Below are positions 51,004-62,016 of a DNA stretch of 64,000 bases, one piece after another (position 1 is the first letter of the stretch; the number at the start of each line of letters is the position of its first letter). The DNA comes from Rhodospirillales bacterium (GTDB lineage: Bacteria > Pseudomonadota > Alphaproteobacteria > ATCC43930 > CGMCC-115725): positions 1 through 64,000 of the forward strand of contig JAQGIC010000021.1 in the NCBI GenBank assembly GCA_028288725.1, in the 5' to 3' direction. Position numbers and translations under genes: made by a program. The notes beneath the pieces are model-generated. The model saw only the letters and a program-made list of their open reading frames with translations, did no database searches and had not been told where the DNA came from.

Positions 51004-52224
51004 CTACGGAACCGTCAGCCGCTCCAGCGCCGCCTTTCCCATCGGATCATCCGCCGGCAGCTTTTTCACCTGCTCCAACAACCCCGCCCGAACGCGGGTC
51101 GCATCCGGCAGCGGCTGGTCGGTCCAGTAGCGTTTGGCCGGATCGAAGAACCCGACCTCGTCCAGGAAGGCCGCGATGAAATAAAGCGCGTCGGGCCAGG
51201 ATTCCCCATCGGCGCGGGTGCGCAACCCACCATCGGACGTTAGGGCGGTGCCGAGCGTCCAATCGACCAGACCGGCGATCTCGGTCGCGACGGCCGCGCG
51301 CTGGTCAGGGCGGATCCGGGACCAGCCGAGCCGGAACAGGGTCGCGACATCATAGTTATTGTGGCTCGTCATCCCGTCGGCATCGAGCCAGCCGCGCGGA
51401 TATTGCTTCGATTTGATCGCGATCAGGTGATCGATCAATTGCGGCCAATGGCCGATGGCCCCGTCCCTGTATCGCGCCATATGGAAGGTCATGCTGAGAT
51501 CGGCGGTCTCGATCGTCCCATAGCGCTCGCCGAAGAAGCCGGTCGTCGGCGACTGCGCGTCGGCGATGAAACGCAGGACGACGGCGTCGAGGCCGGGGCG
51601 CCATGGATAGCCGAGCGGCCGTCGGCGCAGCACCAGGCGCACCAGGTCGGCGCTGGCAATGTTCAATTCCTTACGATGATCGATGCCGTCCTGCTCCAGG
51701 TCCGAATTCAGCAGCCCGCGCAGGTAGGCGTCCAATCGCGCCGGATCATTGATCCGATCCAGAAAGCGCGGTGTCGCGGGCGGCGCCCCCTCGGTCAGGA
51801 AGCGATCGGTCGATGCGCCGAGCTTCCAGAACCATGCCTCGACGCAGGGCCCGTAGCTCCCGGCGGCGTCCAGAACGGTGCCGGCGGGCACCGTCGGCGC
51901 TGCGGCAAGGGCGCGCACCCGGTCGCGGACGCGCTCGGCCGCCGGCACGTCGGCGGTCGAGTTCAGGTGCCAGCGTAATTCGGTCACGGCCTGGCGCAGG
52001 CAGCTCCGATCGGCACCGGCCTGCTCGTCGGCGTCGAGCCGGGCCTCGATGGCTGTAATTTCCGGCTTGGTCGCCCGCCGGAAATCGCGCATCGCCGGAA
52101 AGATCTTGGCCAGGATCGCGCCCGGGTCGAAATCCTGCGCCGCTGCCGGCGACGACACGAGCAGGGCTGCCACCAGCAAAGCCGGCGGCAACCGTTGCCG
52201 CCAGAAGTGTCTTGTTCCGGTCAT
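51004..52224 (-). CDS. Exported hypothetical protein
   Basis: The 406-residue protein starts at ATG 52224 (MTGTRHFWRQRLPPALLVAA) with a clear signal peptide (cleavage near SSPAAAQD). The body is helical, with LRFIADAQSPTTGFFGERYG, DADGMTSHNNYDVATLFRLG and an acidic-aromatic pattern suggesting an (alpha/alpha) barrel or toroid, as in polysaccharide-active enzymes; I cannot identify a family. The upstream frame (to 52755) overlaps the terB gene on the other strand and is excluded. No operon partner is evident. Confidence 0.7.
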   Translation of the reverse strand: MTGTRHFWRQRLPPALLVAALLVSSPAAAQDFDPGAILAKIFPAMRDFRRATKPEITAIEARLDADEQAGADRSCLRQAVTELRWHLNSTADVPAAERVRDRVRALAAAPTVPAGTVLDAAGSYGPCVEAWFWKLGASTDRFLTEGAPPATPRFLDRINDPARLDAYLRGLLNSDLEQDGIDHRKELNIASADLVRLVLRRRPLGYPWRPGLDAVVLRFIADAQSPTTGFFGERYGTIETADLSMTFHMARYRDGAIGHWPQLIDHLIAIKSKQYPRGWLDADGMTSHNNYDVATLFRLGWSRIRPDQRAAVATEIAGLVDWTLGTALTSDGGLRTRADGESWPDALYFIAAFLDEVGFFDPAKRYWTDQPLPDATRVRAGLLEQVKKLPADDPMGKAALERLTVP

Positions 52225-52278
52225 GATCGCCGCGTATTCAGGCGGTAGGGTTTTTGTCTGCCAGGAGGACATGTTTCC

Positions 52279-52683
52279 ATGATCGATCATCACGCGGCCC
52301 TGATCCAGACGATGTTCCTGGTCTCCGCCGCCGATGCTGACATGACCGACGCCGAATTGGGCATCATCGGCGAGGTCGTCAGCTTTCTGCCGGTCTTCCG
52401 GGGCTACGACAATTCCAAGCTGGGTGTCACGCTGGAAGAATGCGCCAATTTCCTCGGCCAGGAAGACGGGCTGGAACTCGGTCTGAAGCAGATCCGCGAG
52501 GCCCTGCCGCCGAAACTGCGTGAAACGGCCTACGCGATTGCCTGCGACGTGGTCGCGGTCGATGGCGAGGCGACCCAGGAAGAGCTGCGCATCTTGGAAC
52601 TGCTGCGACACCGCCTGGGCATCGACCGTCTGGTTGCCTCCGCGATCGAGCGCGGCGCGCGTGCGCGGTTCATGACGCTCTGA
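52279..52683 (+). CDS. TerB-domain protein
   Basis: The 134-residue all-helical protein matches the TerB fold: LIQTMFLVSAADADMTDAEL, ALPPKLRETAYAIACDVVAV and DGEATQEELRILELLRHRLG, with the paired acidic metal-site-like pattern (AADADMTDAE; AVDGEATQEE). No other ter genes are nearby, so tellurite resistance is not implied. It probably senses or binds a metal ion. GGAGG precedes the ATG. Confidence 0.9.
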   Translation: MIDHHAALIQTMFLVSAADADMTDAELGIIGEVVSFLPVFRGYDNSKLGVTLEECANFLGQEDGLELGLKQIREALPPKLRETAYAIACDVVAVDGEATQEELRILELLRHRLGIDRLVASAIERGARARFMTL

Positions 52684-52699
52684 ACCTGCGCGTTTTCGC

Positions 52700-53272
52700 T
52701 CAATCGGCCGGTGCCGTCTTGGGACGCGCCGGCCGTTTCTTTTTGGGCGGCGCAATTGGCTTCGGCTCGGGCTTTGCCGCGGTCTTTTCCGGAGGCTCGT
52801 GGGCGAGGCCGACCAGCCGCTGTTTGCGCCATAGCCGGCGCATCGCTTTCAGGAACTTGTCCTCGCGCCGGCCCAGGACGTCGAAGAACTCCCGATCGAC
52901 TTCCGCGATCAGCGGCAGCGCGTCCGCAAGCCGGGCCTTGCCGGCAGGGGTCAGGCTCAAGAGGCGCGAGCGCGTGTCGGCCGGATTGCGTTCGCGCTTG
53001 ATGAGCCCGGCCGTCTCCAGCGTGCGGAGCACCTGCGAAGTCATCATCGGGTCGGCGCCGAGCGCCTGGGCCAAGGCCGACTGACTGACGGCGGCACCAG
53101 CGGCCAGCTGATCCTTGAGACCGGCCAGCAGCACGATCTGGACATAGGTCAGGCCGGTCGGGGCCAGCGCCGCGCGGATGAGGCGCTGCCAGCCGTTGGT
53201 GACCTGCCACAGCATGAAACCGGGGCCGAGGACCGGCGTCTCGCTCTCGTCAGGTTCTTCGAGGACAGTCAT
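52700..53272 (-). CDS. MarR-family transcriptional regulator
   Basis: The 190-residue protein (MTVLEEPDESETPVLGPGFM) has the MarR winged helix: VSQSALAQALGADPMMTSQV, LRTLETAGLIKRERNPADTR, SRLLSLTPAGKARL (the DxRxxxLxLT wing). The C-terminal 35 residues are a Lys/Pro/Ala-rich tail not typical of the family. GGAG lies upstream of ATG 53272; GTG 53281 is an alternative. The regulated gene is not evident; it is convergent with terB. Confidence 0.9.
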   Translation of the reverse strand: MTVLEEPDESETPVLGPGFMLWQVTNGWQRLIRAALAPTGLTYVQIVLLAGLKDQLAAGAAVSQSALAQALGADPMMTSQVLRTLETAGLIKRERNPADTRSRLLSLTPAGKARLADALPLIAEVDREFFDVLGRREDKFLKAMRRLWRKQRLVGLAHEPPEKTAAKPEPKPIAPPKKKRPARPKTAPAD

Positions 53273-53582
53273 CAGCCGCACTCCGCCGGGGCCGTGGATC
53301 GCGATCGGTCACTATGCGCGCAGGGTTTGCTGCGCTGCCAGAAGATTCCCCCCGCATCGGTCTGCAAACGCGTCGGACCCTCGGGCCGCGGGTCGGATTC
53401 ATGCTCCTTTAATGCGTTCGGGCGTATCGCTGCCCCCGTAAGCCTTGCGATGGACGCAAGGATGTGTCGCGGCGCCGCACTGCAATAAAGCGCTTGCATG
53501 TGCCGCTGTGGGACATAAGATCCCGTTTTTCCGGGATCGGACAGTTTATCGAGGGCGGCTCTTGAGCATCGCTGTTACCGCC
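53273..53582. other. Intergenic region before heme A synthase
   Basis: No gene is supported on either strand in these 310 bp. A hairpin GATCCCG-N6-CGGGATC lies at about 53521-53540, upstream of ctaA, with a T-rich loop. The frame upstream of the ctaA start contains no similarity to the family. Divergent promoters for marR and ctaA must lie here but cannot be placed. Confidence 0.4.
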
Positions 53583-54643
53583 ATGCCGGCTCGCAAAGCG
53601 GCGACGGATCGCGTGGTTGCCTATTGGCTGATCGCCACGGCCGTGATGATTCTGCTGATGGTCGTGATCGGCGGCGTGACGCGCCTGACCGAGTCCGGCC
53701 TGTCGATCACCGAATGGAAGCCGCTCAGCGGCACGCTGCCCCCGCTCAGCGAGGCTGCCTGGGCCGACGCGTTCCAGAAATACCAGCAGATCCCCGAATA
53801 CCGGGAAATCCATCGCGGCATGAGCCTCGAGGAATTCAAGGGCATCTTCTTCTGGGAATATCTGCATCGGCTGTGGGGTCGGACGATCGGCCTGGTGGCG
53901 CTCCTGCCGCTGGTCGTGTTCCTGGTCCAGGGCCGGGTCAAGGGCGCCGACGTGCCCAAGCTGATCGCCGTGCCATTCCTGGTGGCGCTGCAGGGCGCGC
54001 TCGGCTGGTACATGGTCGAAAGCGGCCTCGCGGTCCGCACCAGCGTCAGCCAATATCGCCTGACCGCGCATCTGATGCTGGCAGTGGCGATCTACGGCTA
54101 TATCGTCTGGATCGCGGCCGACATCCTGCGGCGCGAGCCGCTCTGGCTCGAAGGCCATCGGGTCCGCAAATTCCGCCGCGCCGCGCGCGGCATCCTGGCG
54201 CTGGTGACGCTCACCATGATTGCCGGCGGCTTCACCGCCGGCCTCAAGGCGGGCCTGACATACAACACCTTTCCACTGATGGACGGCCGCCTGGTGCCGG
54301 CGGGATATCTGCAGCTCGATCCCTGGTGGCGCAATCTGTTCGAGAATATCGCGACGGTGCAGTTCGACCATCGTCTGCTCGCCACCACCAGCTTCTGCGC
54401 CATCGTGGCGTTCTGGCTGGCGGTTCGCGGTCAATGCGTACCGCGCACCGTGAAGGCGCCGCTGAATGCCCTGATGCTGGTTGCCTGCCTGCAGGTGGCG
54501 CTCGGCATTTCGACCCTGCTGTTCATGGTTCCGGTACCGCTCGCCGCCGCCCATCAGGCCGGTGCGGTGCTGCTGTTCACCTGCGCGCTTCTGACCCTGC
54601 ACGGATTGCGCGAGCCGCGCGGGAAGCGGAAGCCCGCCGCCAA

Positions 54644-54647
<4 letters not shown>
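53583..54647 (+). CDS. ctaA: Heme A synthase (COX15/CtaA)
   Basis: The 354-residue inner-membrane protein converts heme O to heme A for aa3-type cytochrome oxidase. Eight membrane helices; signature GGVTRLTESGLSITEWKPLS, FWEYLHRLWGRTIGLVALLP (heme-ligand His), QGALGWYMVESGL, SQYRLTAHLMLAVAIYGYI (His), VQFDHRLLATTSF and LAAAHQAGAVLL. A TTG at 53562 could add seven residues. The stop overlaps the convergent copper ATPase by 4 bp; both concern copper/heme oxidase metal supply but are on opposite strands. Confidence 0.96.
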
Positions 54648-56767
<2,120 letters not shown>

Positions 56768-56798
56768 GGCAATCTCACTCGTCCGCAGTTCGCCGAGT

Positions 56799-56829
56799 TA
56801 GATGGGGCTTGCCATCATGGGAAGGTCAA
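56799..56829 (-). promoter_or_regulatory. CueR/MerR-type promoter of copA
   Basis: On the minus strand TTGACC (56824-56829) and CATCTA (56799-56804) are separated by 19 bp, the long spacer of MerR-family promoters. The spacer carries ACCTTCCC and TGGCAAGC halves arranged like a CueR operator. Copper-responsive activation is known for such sites; no cueR gene lies next to it in the window. Confidence 0.72.
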
Positions 56830-57054
56830 GGGCTTGGTTCGAAGGCACGGCGGCATCGCCGAACCCAAAAATGTCATGGCTACTTCTTTTGTGAACTGTT
56901 GCAGCCTGCAGGGGAGCTGCTTCCGTCTACTCGGCTCTTTTGCGTGAGCGCTGGACCTTTGTCTCGACGTTGGACGGGAGGTCCCGATCGTGGCGAGAAA
57001 ATTTCCGACTGCTTCCCGTTCCGCCGGCGCCGTCCAGCGCGCTCCCGTGCGTTG

Positions 57055-58209
57055 ATGCTGCGCGTCGAACGTCTGGCGGATCCGGACGCGTTCAAACCGC
57101 TCGTGCCGCAGTGGGAGGCGATCGAGAAAACGCTCTCGCCGCGAGTGCCGTTCACCATGCCGCTATGGAACTTCCTGTGGTGGCAGCATCTGAGCGAGCA
57201 TCGCCGGCCGCTGTCCGACGAATTTCACAGTTTCGCGGTCTACTCGGCACAGGGTGCGCTGGTCGCGATCGCCCCGATGATGCTCACCCACCGGCCCGCA
57301 TCGGGGCCGTTGCGGGTCCGGAAACTTCAATTCCTCGGTGCCGACCCCTTCATCACCGAAGTGCGGGGCCTGATCTGCGCGCCGGCGAACCAGTTCGAGG
57401 CGACCGTCGCCATCATCGAGCATCTATATGCCCATCGCCAGGATTGGGATTGGGTCGAATGGTTCGGCGCGCTCGGCCCTGCTGTCCCGGACGACTATAC
57501 CGCGCATGGATTTGCGTTCGAGCGCGTGTATCAGGTTCCGGACCATTACCTGCCGTTGCCTGACAGCTGGGAGGCATTGAGATCGCGTTTCCCGCCGAAT
57601 ACCAAGGAGGCCTTGCGGAAGTGCTATAGATCGCTCAGTCGGGACGGGCACGCTTTTACGTTGCGGACCACCGACCGGCCCGCGGATGTGCCCGCGGCGA
57701 TGGCGACGTTTTTCAGGCTGCACACCGCCCGCGCGGCAAGTCCGGCCGGCGCCAGGCATCCGGATCTATTTCAACGCCGGAAGCCGCGTGCGTTCCTGAA
57801 CGACCTGATCGAGCAGGCGGCCCTGCGACGGCGACTTCGCATATACGAACTCCTCGTCGACGGCGACGTGGTCGCCACGCGCATCGCATTCGAGTTCGAG
57901 CGGGAGATCTACCTCTATTACTCGGGCTTCGATCCGGCCTGGTCAAACCACAACGTCATGACCACGCTGATGGCCGAGATCATGAAATGGGCGATCGAGC
58001 GGGGCTTTGCGATTCTCAACCTGTCGACCGGTACGGATCGCTCCAAGACCCGCTGGCGACCGGATGCTGCCGTGTCCTGGGTGGGTACGCTCGTCTCGCC
58101 GACCTGGCGCGGCAGAACCGCGCATTTCGCGTATGAAGACATTCTTGCCCGAAACCTCGCGCCGAGCCTGCCGACGATCGCCGCCCTGGCCCGCCGCTGG
58201 AAAGCGTAA
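57055..58209 (+). CDS. GNAT/FemAB-like acyltransferase (CelD/BcsL family)
   Basis: The 384-residue protein (MLRVERLADPDAFKPLVPQW) shows the CelD-like layout: N-terminal WNFLWWQHLSEHRRPLSDEF, middle ALRSRFPPNTKEALRKCYRS, and the acetyltransferase half with LRIYELLVDGDVVATRIAFE, IYLYYSGFDPAWSNHNVMTT and ILNLSTGTDRSKTRWRPDA (DxxK-x-x-W near the end). Family members are linked to polysaccharide or cellulose synthesis, but no such genes are nearby. The ORF extends upstream to 56752 only because the frame is open; that part overlaps the copA promoter region and is excluded. Confidence 0.85.
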   Translation: MLRVERLADPDAFKPLVPQWEAIEKTLSPRVPFTMPLWNFLWWQHLSEHRRPLSDEFHSFAVYSAQGALVAIAPMMLTHRPASGPLRVRKLQFLGADPFITEVRGLICAPANQFEATVAIIEHLYAHRQDWDWVEWFGALGPAVPDDYTAHGFAFERVYQVPDHYLPLPDSWEALRSRFPPNTKEALRKCYRSLSRDGHAFTLRTTDRPADVPAAMATFFRLHTARAASPAGARHPDLFQRRKPRAFLNDLIEQAALRRRLRIYELLVDGDVVATRIAFEFEREIYLYYSGFDPAWSNHNVMTTLMAEIMKWAIERGFAILNLSTGTDRSKTRWRPDAAVSWVGTLVSPTWRGRTAHFAYEDILARNLAPSLPTIAALARRWKA

Positions 58210-58502
58210 GGGATGCTTCCCGGCGCGCATGACAGGCCTGCTGAGGGATGAAGCGTCCGGCCGGCAATGCTATATCGGCATCCTCGACCGACAAGCAAGC
58301 AACACACCCAACTGAGAGTTTCACCACCCGGTTCATCGCGAAGGAAGTCGGGCGACCGCTGCGCTCGCCTCTTATCGTTGCGACGGATTCACCCGGCCGG
58401 CACGGCAATCGAGACTCCCGATACCGCACCGCACTATCGTCCGACCCGATCCGATCCTGGGGATCGCCCAACGCCGCTCGCCGGCGCGCCAAAGGAAGCG
58501 AA

Positions 58503-59471
58503 ATGAAGATCGTTGTCGGCACCGCCAATCCCGAGCTCGGTCGGGATATCCTGAAGGCGCTCGACCTGCCGCCGGTCGAGGCGGTGATCAAACGCTTCGC
58601 CGATCAGGAGCTGTTCGCCGAGATCCACGAGAATGTGCGCGGCGAGGATTGCTACATCGTCCAGCCGACATCGCGCCCGACCAGCGACAATCTGATGGAA
58701 CTGTTGATCCTGGCCGACACGCTGAAGCGCAGTTCGGCCCGCCAGATCACCGCGGTCATTCCCTACTTCGGCTATGCCCGCCAGGACCGCAAGACCGGCT
58801 CGCGCACGCCCATTTCGGCGAAGCTCGCGGCCAATATGATCGCGGCCTCGGGCGTCGACCGGGTGCTGACGCTCGATCTGCATGCCGGCCAGATCCAGGG
58901 CTTCTTCGACATTCCGCTGGATCACCTGGAAGCGGTGCCGCTGTTTGCCGCCGAAATTCAGCGCATGTGGGGCAAGGCGGTCGATGGCATCACCATCGTC
59001 TCGCCCGATATCGGCGGCGTGGTGCGCGCCCGGCGCCTCCTGGGCAAGCTCGCGAGCGACGCCGGCCCCGGCCGCAAGCCGCAGGATCTGGCGATCATCG
59101 ACAAGCGCCGCCCGCAGGCCGGCGTGTCCGAGGTCATGAACATCATCGGCGAGGTCGAAGGCCGGCATTGCGTCATGATCGACGATATCGTCGACACGGC
59201 CGGCACGCTGTGTAACGCGGCCGCAGCCTTGCTGGATCAGGGCGCCAAGTCGGTGATCGCCTGCATCACCCATGCGGTGCTGTCGCCGGGCGCCGTCGAG
59301 AAGATCGAGAATTCGAAGCTGGAGGCGCTGATCGCGACCGACAGCATCCGTCCGACCGCCGACGAGGCGCACAGCATCAAGATCCGCCGCCTGTCGATTG
59401 CCGGCCTGCTGGCCGATGCCATCCGCGAGATCGACAGCGACGGGTCGGTCTCGATGCTGAATCTGCGGTAG
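58503..59471 (+). CDS. prs: Ribose-phosphate pyrophosphokinase
   Basis: The 322-residue enzyme makes PRPP from ribose 5-phosphate and ATP. It shows the FADQELFAEIHENVRGEDCY region, PYFGYARQDRKTGSRTPISA, the flexible and catalytic His loop DLHAGQIQGFFDIPLDHLEA and the PRPP-binding loop VMIDDIVDTAGTLCNAAAAL. Class I (phosphate-activated) type. ATG 58503 has AAAGGAAG upstream; the long upstream frame to 58248 has no similarity. It is followed by a repeat-like hairpin and coaA in the same direction. Confidence 0.97.
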   Translation: MKIVVGTANPELGRDILKALDLPPVEAVIKRFADQELFAEIHENVRGEDCYIVQPTSRPTSDNLMELLILADTLKRSSARQITAVIPYFGYARQDRKTGSRTPISAKLAANMIAASGVDRVLTLDLHAGQIQGFFDIPLDHLEAVPLFAAEIQRMWGKAVDGITIVSPDIGGVVRARRLLGKLASDAGPGRKPQDLAIIDKRRPQAGVSEVMNIIGEVEGRHCVMIDDIVDTAGTLCNAAAALLDQGAKSVIACITHAVLSPGAVEKIENSKLEALIATDSIRPTADEAHSIKIRRLSIAGLLADAIREIDSDGSVSMLNLR

Positions 59472-59529
59472 ACGGTCGCTCCGGCCCTAACATCCCGGCC
59501 GCAAAATGCGAGAGAGGGAGCTTTCTTCA

Positions 59530-59553
59530 CCCTCTACCGCCTGCGGAAGAGGG
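59530..59553. repeat. Imperfect hairpin resembling the one at 40099
   Basis: ccctctaccgcctgcggaag then aggg: outer arms CCCTCT/AGAGGG pair, with inner CCGC/GCGG. It lies 60 bp after prs and about 130 bp before coaA. The likeness to 40099-40122 suggests a repeated element, though with two copies only this stays tentative. Confidence 0.45.
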
Positions 59554-59681
59554 AGGGCCCCGCGAAGCGGCAGGCTGAGGGTTGCACAGCGGCTCTACTG
59601 CCCGGAAACATGAATCGGGACAATCGCCCGTTTGCGGTGCAATATGACCGGATTGTTGCCGCGTTCACGAGCATTCGCTTG

Positions 59682-60659
59682 ATGTCGTCCTCGATAGCCG
59701 CCGTTCAGATCCCACCCGACGCGTTGCCGCCCGGGTCGTACGACCGGTTCGACCGTGCCGACTGGGCCAAGCTCCGCTCGTCGACGCCGCTGACGCTCGA
59801 CGAGGCGGATCTGGCCCGCCTGCGCGGCATCAATGACGCGATCTCGCTCGACGAGGTGCAGGCGATCTATCTGCCGCTGTCGCGCCTGCTCAATCTCCAT
59901 GTCTCGGCGACCCAGGATCTGCAGCGGGTCAAGGAGAGCTTCCTCGGCCAGGATATCCGCGCCTCGACCTATATCATCGGCATCGCCGGCTCGGTCGCGG
60001 TCGGCAAGAGCACGACCGCGCGCATCCTGCAGGCGCTGCTGTCGCGCTGGCCGAACCATCCCAAGGTCGATCTGGTGACCACGGATGGCTTCCTGCTGCC
60101 GAACGCGGTGCTGGAGCAGCGCGGCCTGATGCGGCGCAAGGGCTTTCCGGAAAGCTACGATACCAAGCGCCTGTTGGATTTCGTCTCCCGCCTCAAGGCC
60201 GGCGGCCGGAACCTCGCTGTGCCGACCTATTCGCATCAGACCTACGACATCGTGCCGGACGGCTGCCAGACCGTCGACCAGCCGGACATCCTGATCCTGG
60301 AAGGGTTGAACGTGCTGCAGGGCGGCGACGGCCAGGTCGCCAAGGCGGCGCGGCTGTTCGTCTCGGATTTCTTCGATTTCTCGCTCTATGTCGACGCGGC
60401 CGAGGACCAGCTCGAAAGCTGGTACCTGGAGCGCTTCGCCCGGCTGCGCGAAACCGCGTTCAACGACCCGCGCGCTTATTTCCGCTTCTATGCCGAAATG
60501 CCGAAGGAACAGGCGATGACCCGCGCGCATGAGATCTGGCGCGACATCAATCTGGAAAACCTGCGCCAGAACATCGCGCCGACCCGCGGCCGCGCCAACC
60601 TGGTGCTGCGCAAGAGCCGGCGCCATTCAGTCGAGGAAGTCTGGCTGAGGAAAAGTTGA
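59682..60659 (+). CDS. coaA: Type I pantothenate kinase
   Basis: The 325-residue enzyme phosphorylates pantothenate, the first and controlling step of CoA synthesis. Walker [61 protein letters not shown], the [16 protein letters not shown] loop and ILEGLNVLQ are all standard. ATG 59682 gives the family length; the longer start at 59610 adds 24 residues of no similarity. It is followed by the LysE-type gene after 2 bp, implying co-transcription. Confidence 0.95.
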   Translation: MSSSIAAVQIPPDALPPGSYDRFDRADWAKLRSSTPLTLDEADLARLRGINDAISLDEVQAIYLPLSRLLNLHVSATQDLQRVKESFLGQDIRASTYIIGIAGSVAVGKSTTARILQALLSRWPNHPKVDLVTTDGFLLPNAVLEQRGLMRRKGFPESYDTKRLLDFVSRLKAGGRNLAVPTYSHQTYDIVPDGCQTVDQPDILILEGLNVLQGGDGQVAKAARLFVSDFFDFSLYVDAAEDQLESWYLERFARLRETAFNDPRAYFRFYAEMPKEQAMTRAHEIWRDINLENLRQNIAPTRGRANLVLRKSRRHSVEEVWLRKS

Positions 60660-60661
60660 GC

Positions 60662-61291
60662 ATGCCGTCAGATCTGATCTGGTTTTTGAGTGTCGCCGGG
60701 ATCCTGGCGCTGACGCCGGGGCCGGGGATCTTCTATGTCGCGGGACGCGCGCTCGCCGGTGGCCGGCTGGAGGGCCTGGCGTCGAGCTTCGGGACGGGCT
60801 TGGGCGGGCTGGTCCATGTCATGGCCGGCGCTGTCGGAATCTCGGCGCTGGTCATGGCCAGCGCCACGGCGTTCACCATCCTGAAGCTGATCGGTGCCGC
60901 CTATCTGGTCTGGCTGGGCGTGCAGACCTGGCGAACGGCCGGGCAGGCGGCCGAGACCCCGACAACCACCGCCAGCGGTGCCCGGCGTGCCTTCGTCCAG
61001 GGCGTGATCGTCGAGGCGACGAACCCGAAGACGGCGGCGTTCTTCCTCGCGTTCGTCCCCCAATTCATCGAGCCGGCGCGTGGATCCGTCGCGCTGCAAT
61101 TCATGCTCTTGGGCATCATCTCGGTCGCGCTCAATACCGCCGTCGATGTGCTGGTCACCTTCGGCGCCACCGCGGTGCGCGGCCGGCTCGGCGGCGGTAC
61201 CGCCGTGCGCCGCCTGCGGCGAGGATCGGGTGCTCTGATGGTCGGCCTCGGGATCTCGCTGGCGCTGTCACGGCGGGCGCCGGCGCCCTGA
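60662..61291 (+). CDS. LysE/RhtB-family exporter
   Basis: The 209-residue protein has six membrane helices and the family start LIWFLSVAGILALTPGPGIF (the TPGP motif), LGGLVHVMAGAVGISALVMA and EATNPKTAAFFLAFVPQFIE (NPK-type motif). The family exports amino acids, homoserine lactone or similar. ATG 60662 follows the coaA stop by 2 bp; a TTG 6 bp upstream is a possible alternative. The coaA coupling is probably positional rather than functional. Confidence 0.92.
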   Translation: MPSDLIWFLSVAGILALTPGPGIFYVAGRALAGGRLEGLASSFGTGLGGLVHVMAGAVGISALVMASATAFTILKLIGAAYLVWLGVQTWRTAGQAAETPTTTASGARRAFVQGVIVEATNPKTAAFFLAFVPQFIEPARGSVALQFMLLGIISVALNTAVDVLVTFGATAVRGRLGGGTAVRRLRRGSGALMVGLGISLALSRRAPAP

Positions 61292-61313
61292 CGCAATCGC
61301 CATGTTACCCGTT

Positions 61314-61368
61314 GACGGTGCCCATGTGGTGCATCATGTATATGATGATGATCATGATGGAGGCGGTA
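61314..61368 (+). promoter_or_regulatory. Operator-like inverted repeats before the small RHH operon
   Basis: CATCAT-N4-ATGATG at 61332-61347 is followed at once by the palindrome ATGATCAT (61348-61355), a dense ATGATG/CATCAT array typical of RHH autorepressor sites. TTGACG at 61314 could be a -35 element. GGAGG at 61359 is the Shine-Dalgarno of the next gene. Confidence 0.55.
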
Positions 61369-61638
61369 ATGAGCCTGGCAACCAAGCGGCTGATCGTACC
61401 GATTTCCCCGGGTGACAAGAAGCTGGTCGAACAGCGGGCCGCGCGTGCCGGAAAGCTATCCGTCGCCGAGTTCGTGAGGCGCGCCGCACTCAGTTACGAT
61501 CCCGAAGATCAGGCGATCGAGCGGGAATTGCGTCAGTTGCTCGATGGCTTCGATGCCCTGCACGAGAGCACGTTGGCCCAGTTGGACCGAACGGACGCCG
61601 CGCTCGATCGGGCGCTCGCCCATTTCGCCCGACCTTGA
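61369..61638 (+). CDS. Small ribbon-helix-helix-like protein
   Basis: The 89-residue protein starts MSLATKRLIVPISPGDKKLV with a strand-helix-helix pattern (RLIVPISPGDKKLVEQRAA; LSVAEFVRRAALSYDPED) of the RHH/MobC-like fold, and ends in a long helix DGFDALHESTLAQLDRTDAA. GGAGG precedes the ATG. Upstream in-frame Met-rich codons (to 61312) overlap the operator-like repeats and are not used. It is coupled to the next small gene by TTGA overlap. It may be an antitoxin or regulator. Confidence 0.68.
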   Translation: MSLATKRLIVPISPGDKKLVEQRAARAGKLSVAEFVRRAALSYDPEDQAIERELRQLLDGFDALHESTLAQLDRTDAALDRALAHFARP

Positions 61639-61880
61639 GCGCGATCGGCGAGGCGCTGGCAGCGCTCAAGAAAGTCATCCTGCTGGAAGACCGGATTTCC
61701 AGTCAGGGCAAGAAACTCGAACAGCTTGCTACGATCGTCGTCGATATCGACAAGCGGATGGCCGCGATGGAGGGTCGTCTGGAAGGCTTTATGGCGGCCG
61801 CGTCCGCCTTTGGCGGCGGCGGGCGCCCCGCGAAGGTGATCGATCCGGATCGATCCTTGGGGGGGCCGAAAGAGGCCTGA
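61635..61880 (+). CDS. Small coiled-coil protein, partner of the RHH gene
   Basis: The 81-residue protein begins at TTG 61635 (SAIGEALAALKKVILLEDRI) and is mainly one coiled coil (SSQGKKLEQLATIVVDIDKR, MAAMEGRLEGFMAAAS) with a Gly-rich end. TTGA overlap with the preceding stop indicates translational coupling. No catalytic motif. A toxin, adaptor or structural partner of the RHH protein is possible, but nothing proves it. Confidence 0.6.
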   Translation: MSAIGEALAALKKVILLEDRISSQGKKLEQLATIVVDIDKRMAAMEGRLEGFMAAASAFGGGGRPAKVIDPDRSLGGPKEA

Positions 61881-61962
61881 AGCAAGCCGCCGCTAAAGCG
61901 GCTTCACCGCCTCGGCCTGCCGTCAAGACTGGGCAATAATTTTTGTGCAAGTGCCATAGCAA

Positions 61963-61990
61963 ACGGGCCGGAGATCGCTCTCCGGCCCGT
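61963..61990 (-). terminator. Terminator hairpin downstream of sdhB
   Basis: Perfect 12-bp arms ACGGGCCGGAGA/TCTCCGGCCCGT around a 4-base loop. Read on the minus strand it lies 27 bp after the sdhB stop and is followed by TTTGC, a weak T-tract. Confidence 0.8.
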
Positions 61991-62016
61991 TCCACATCCG
62001 GCGCTCAGCGCGGAAG

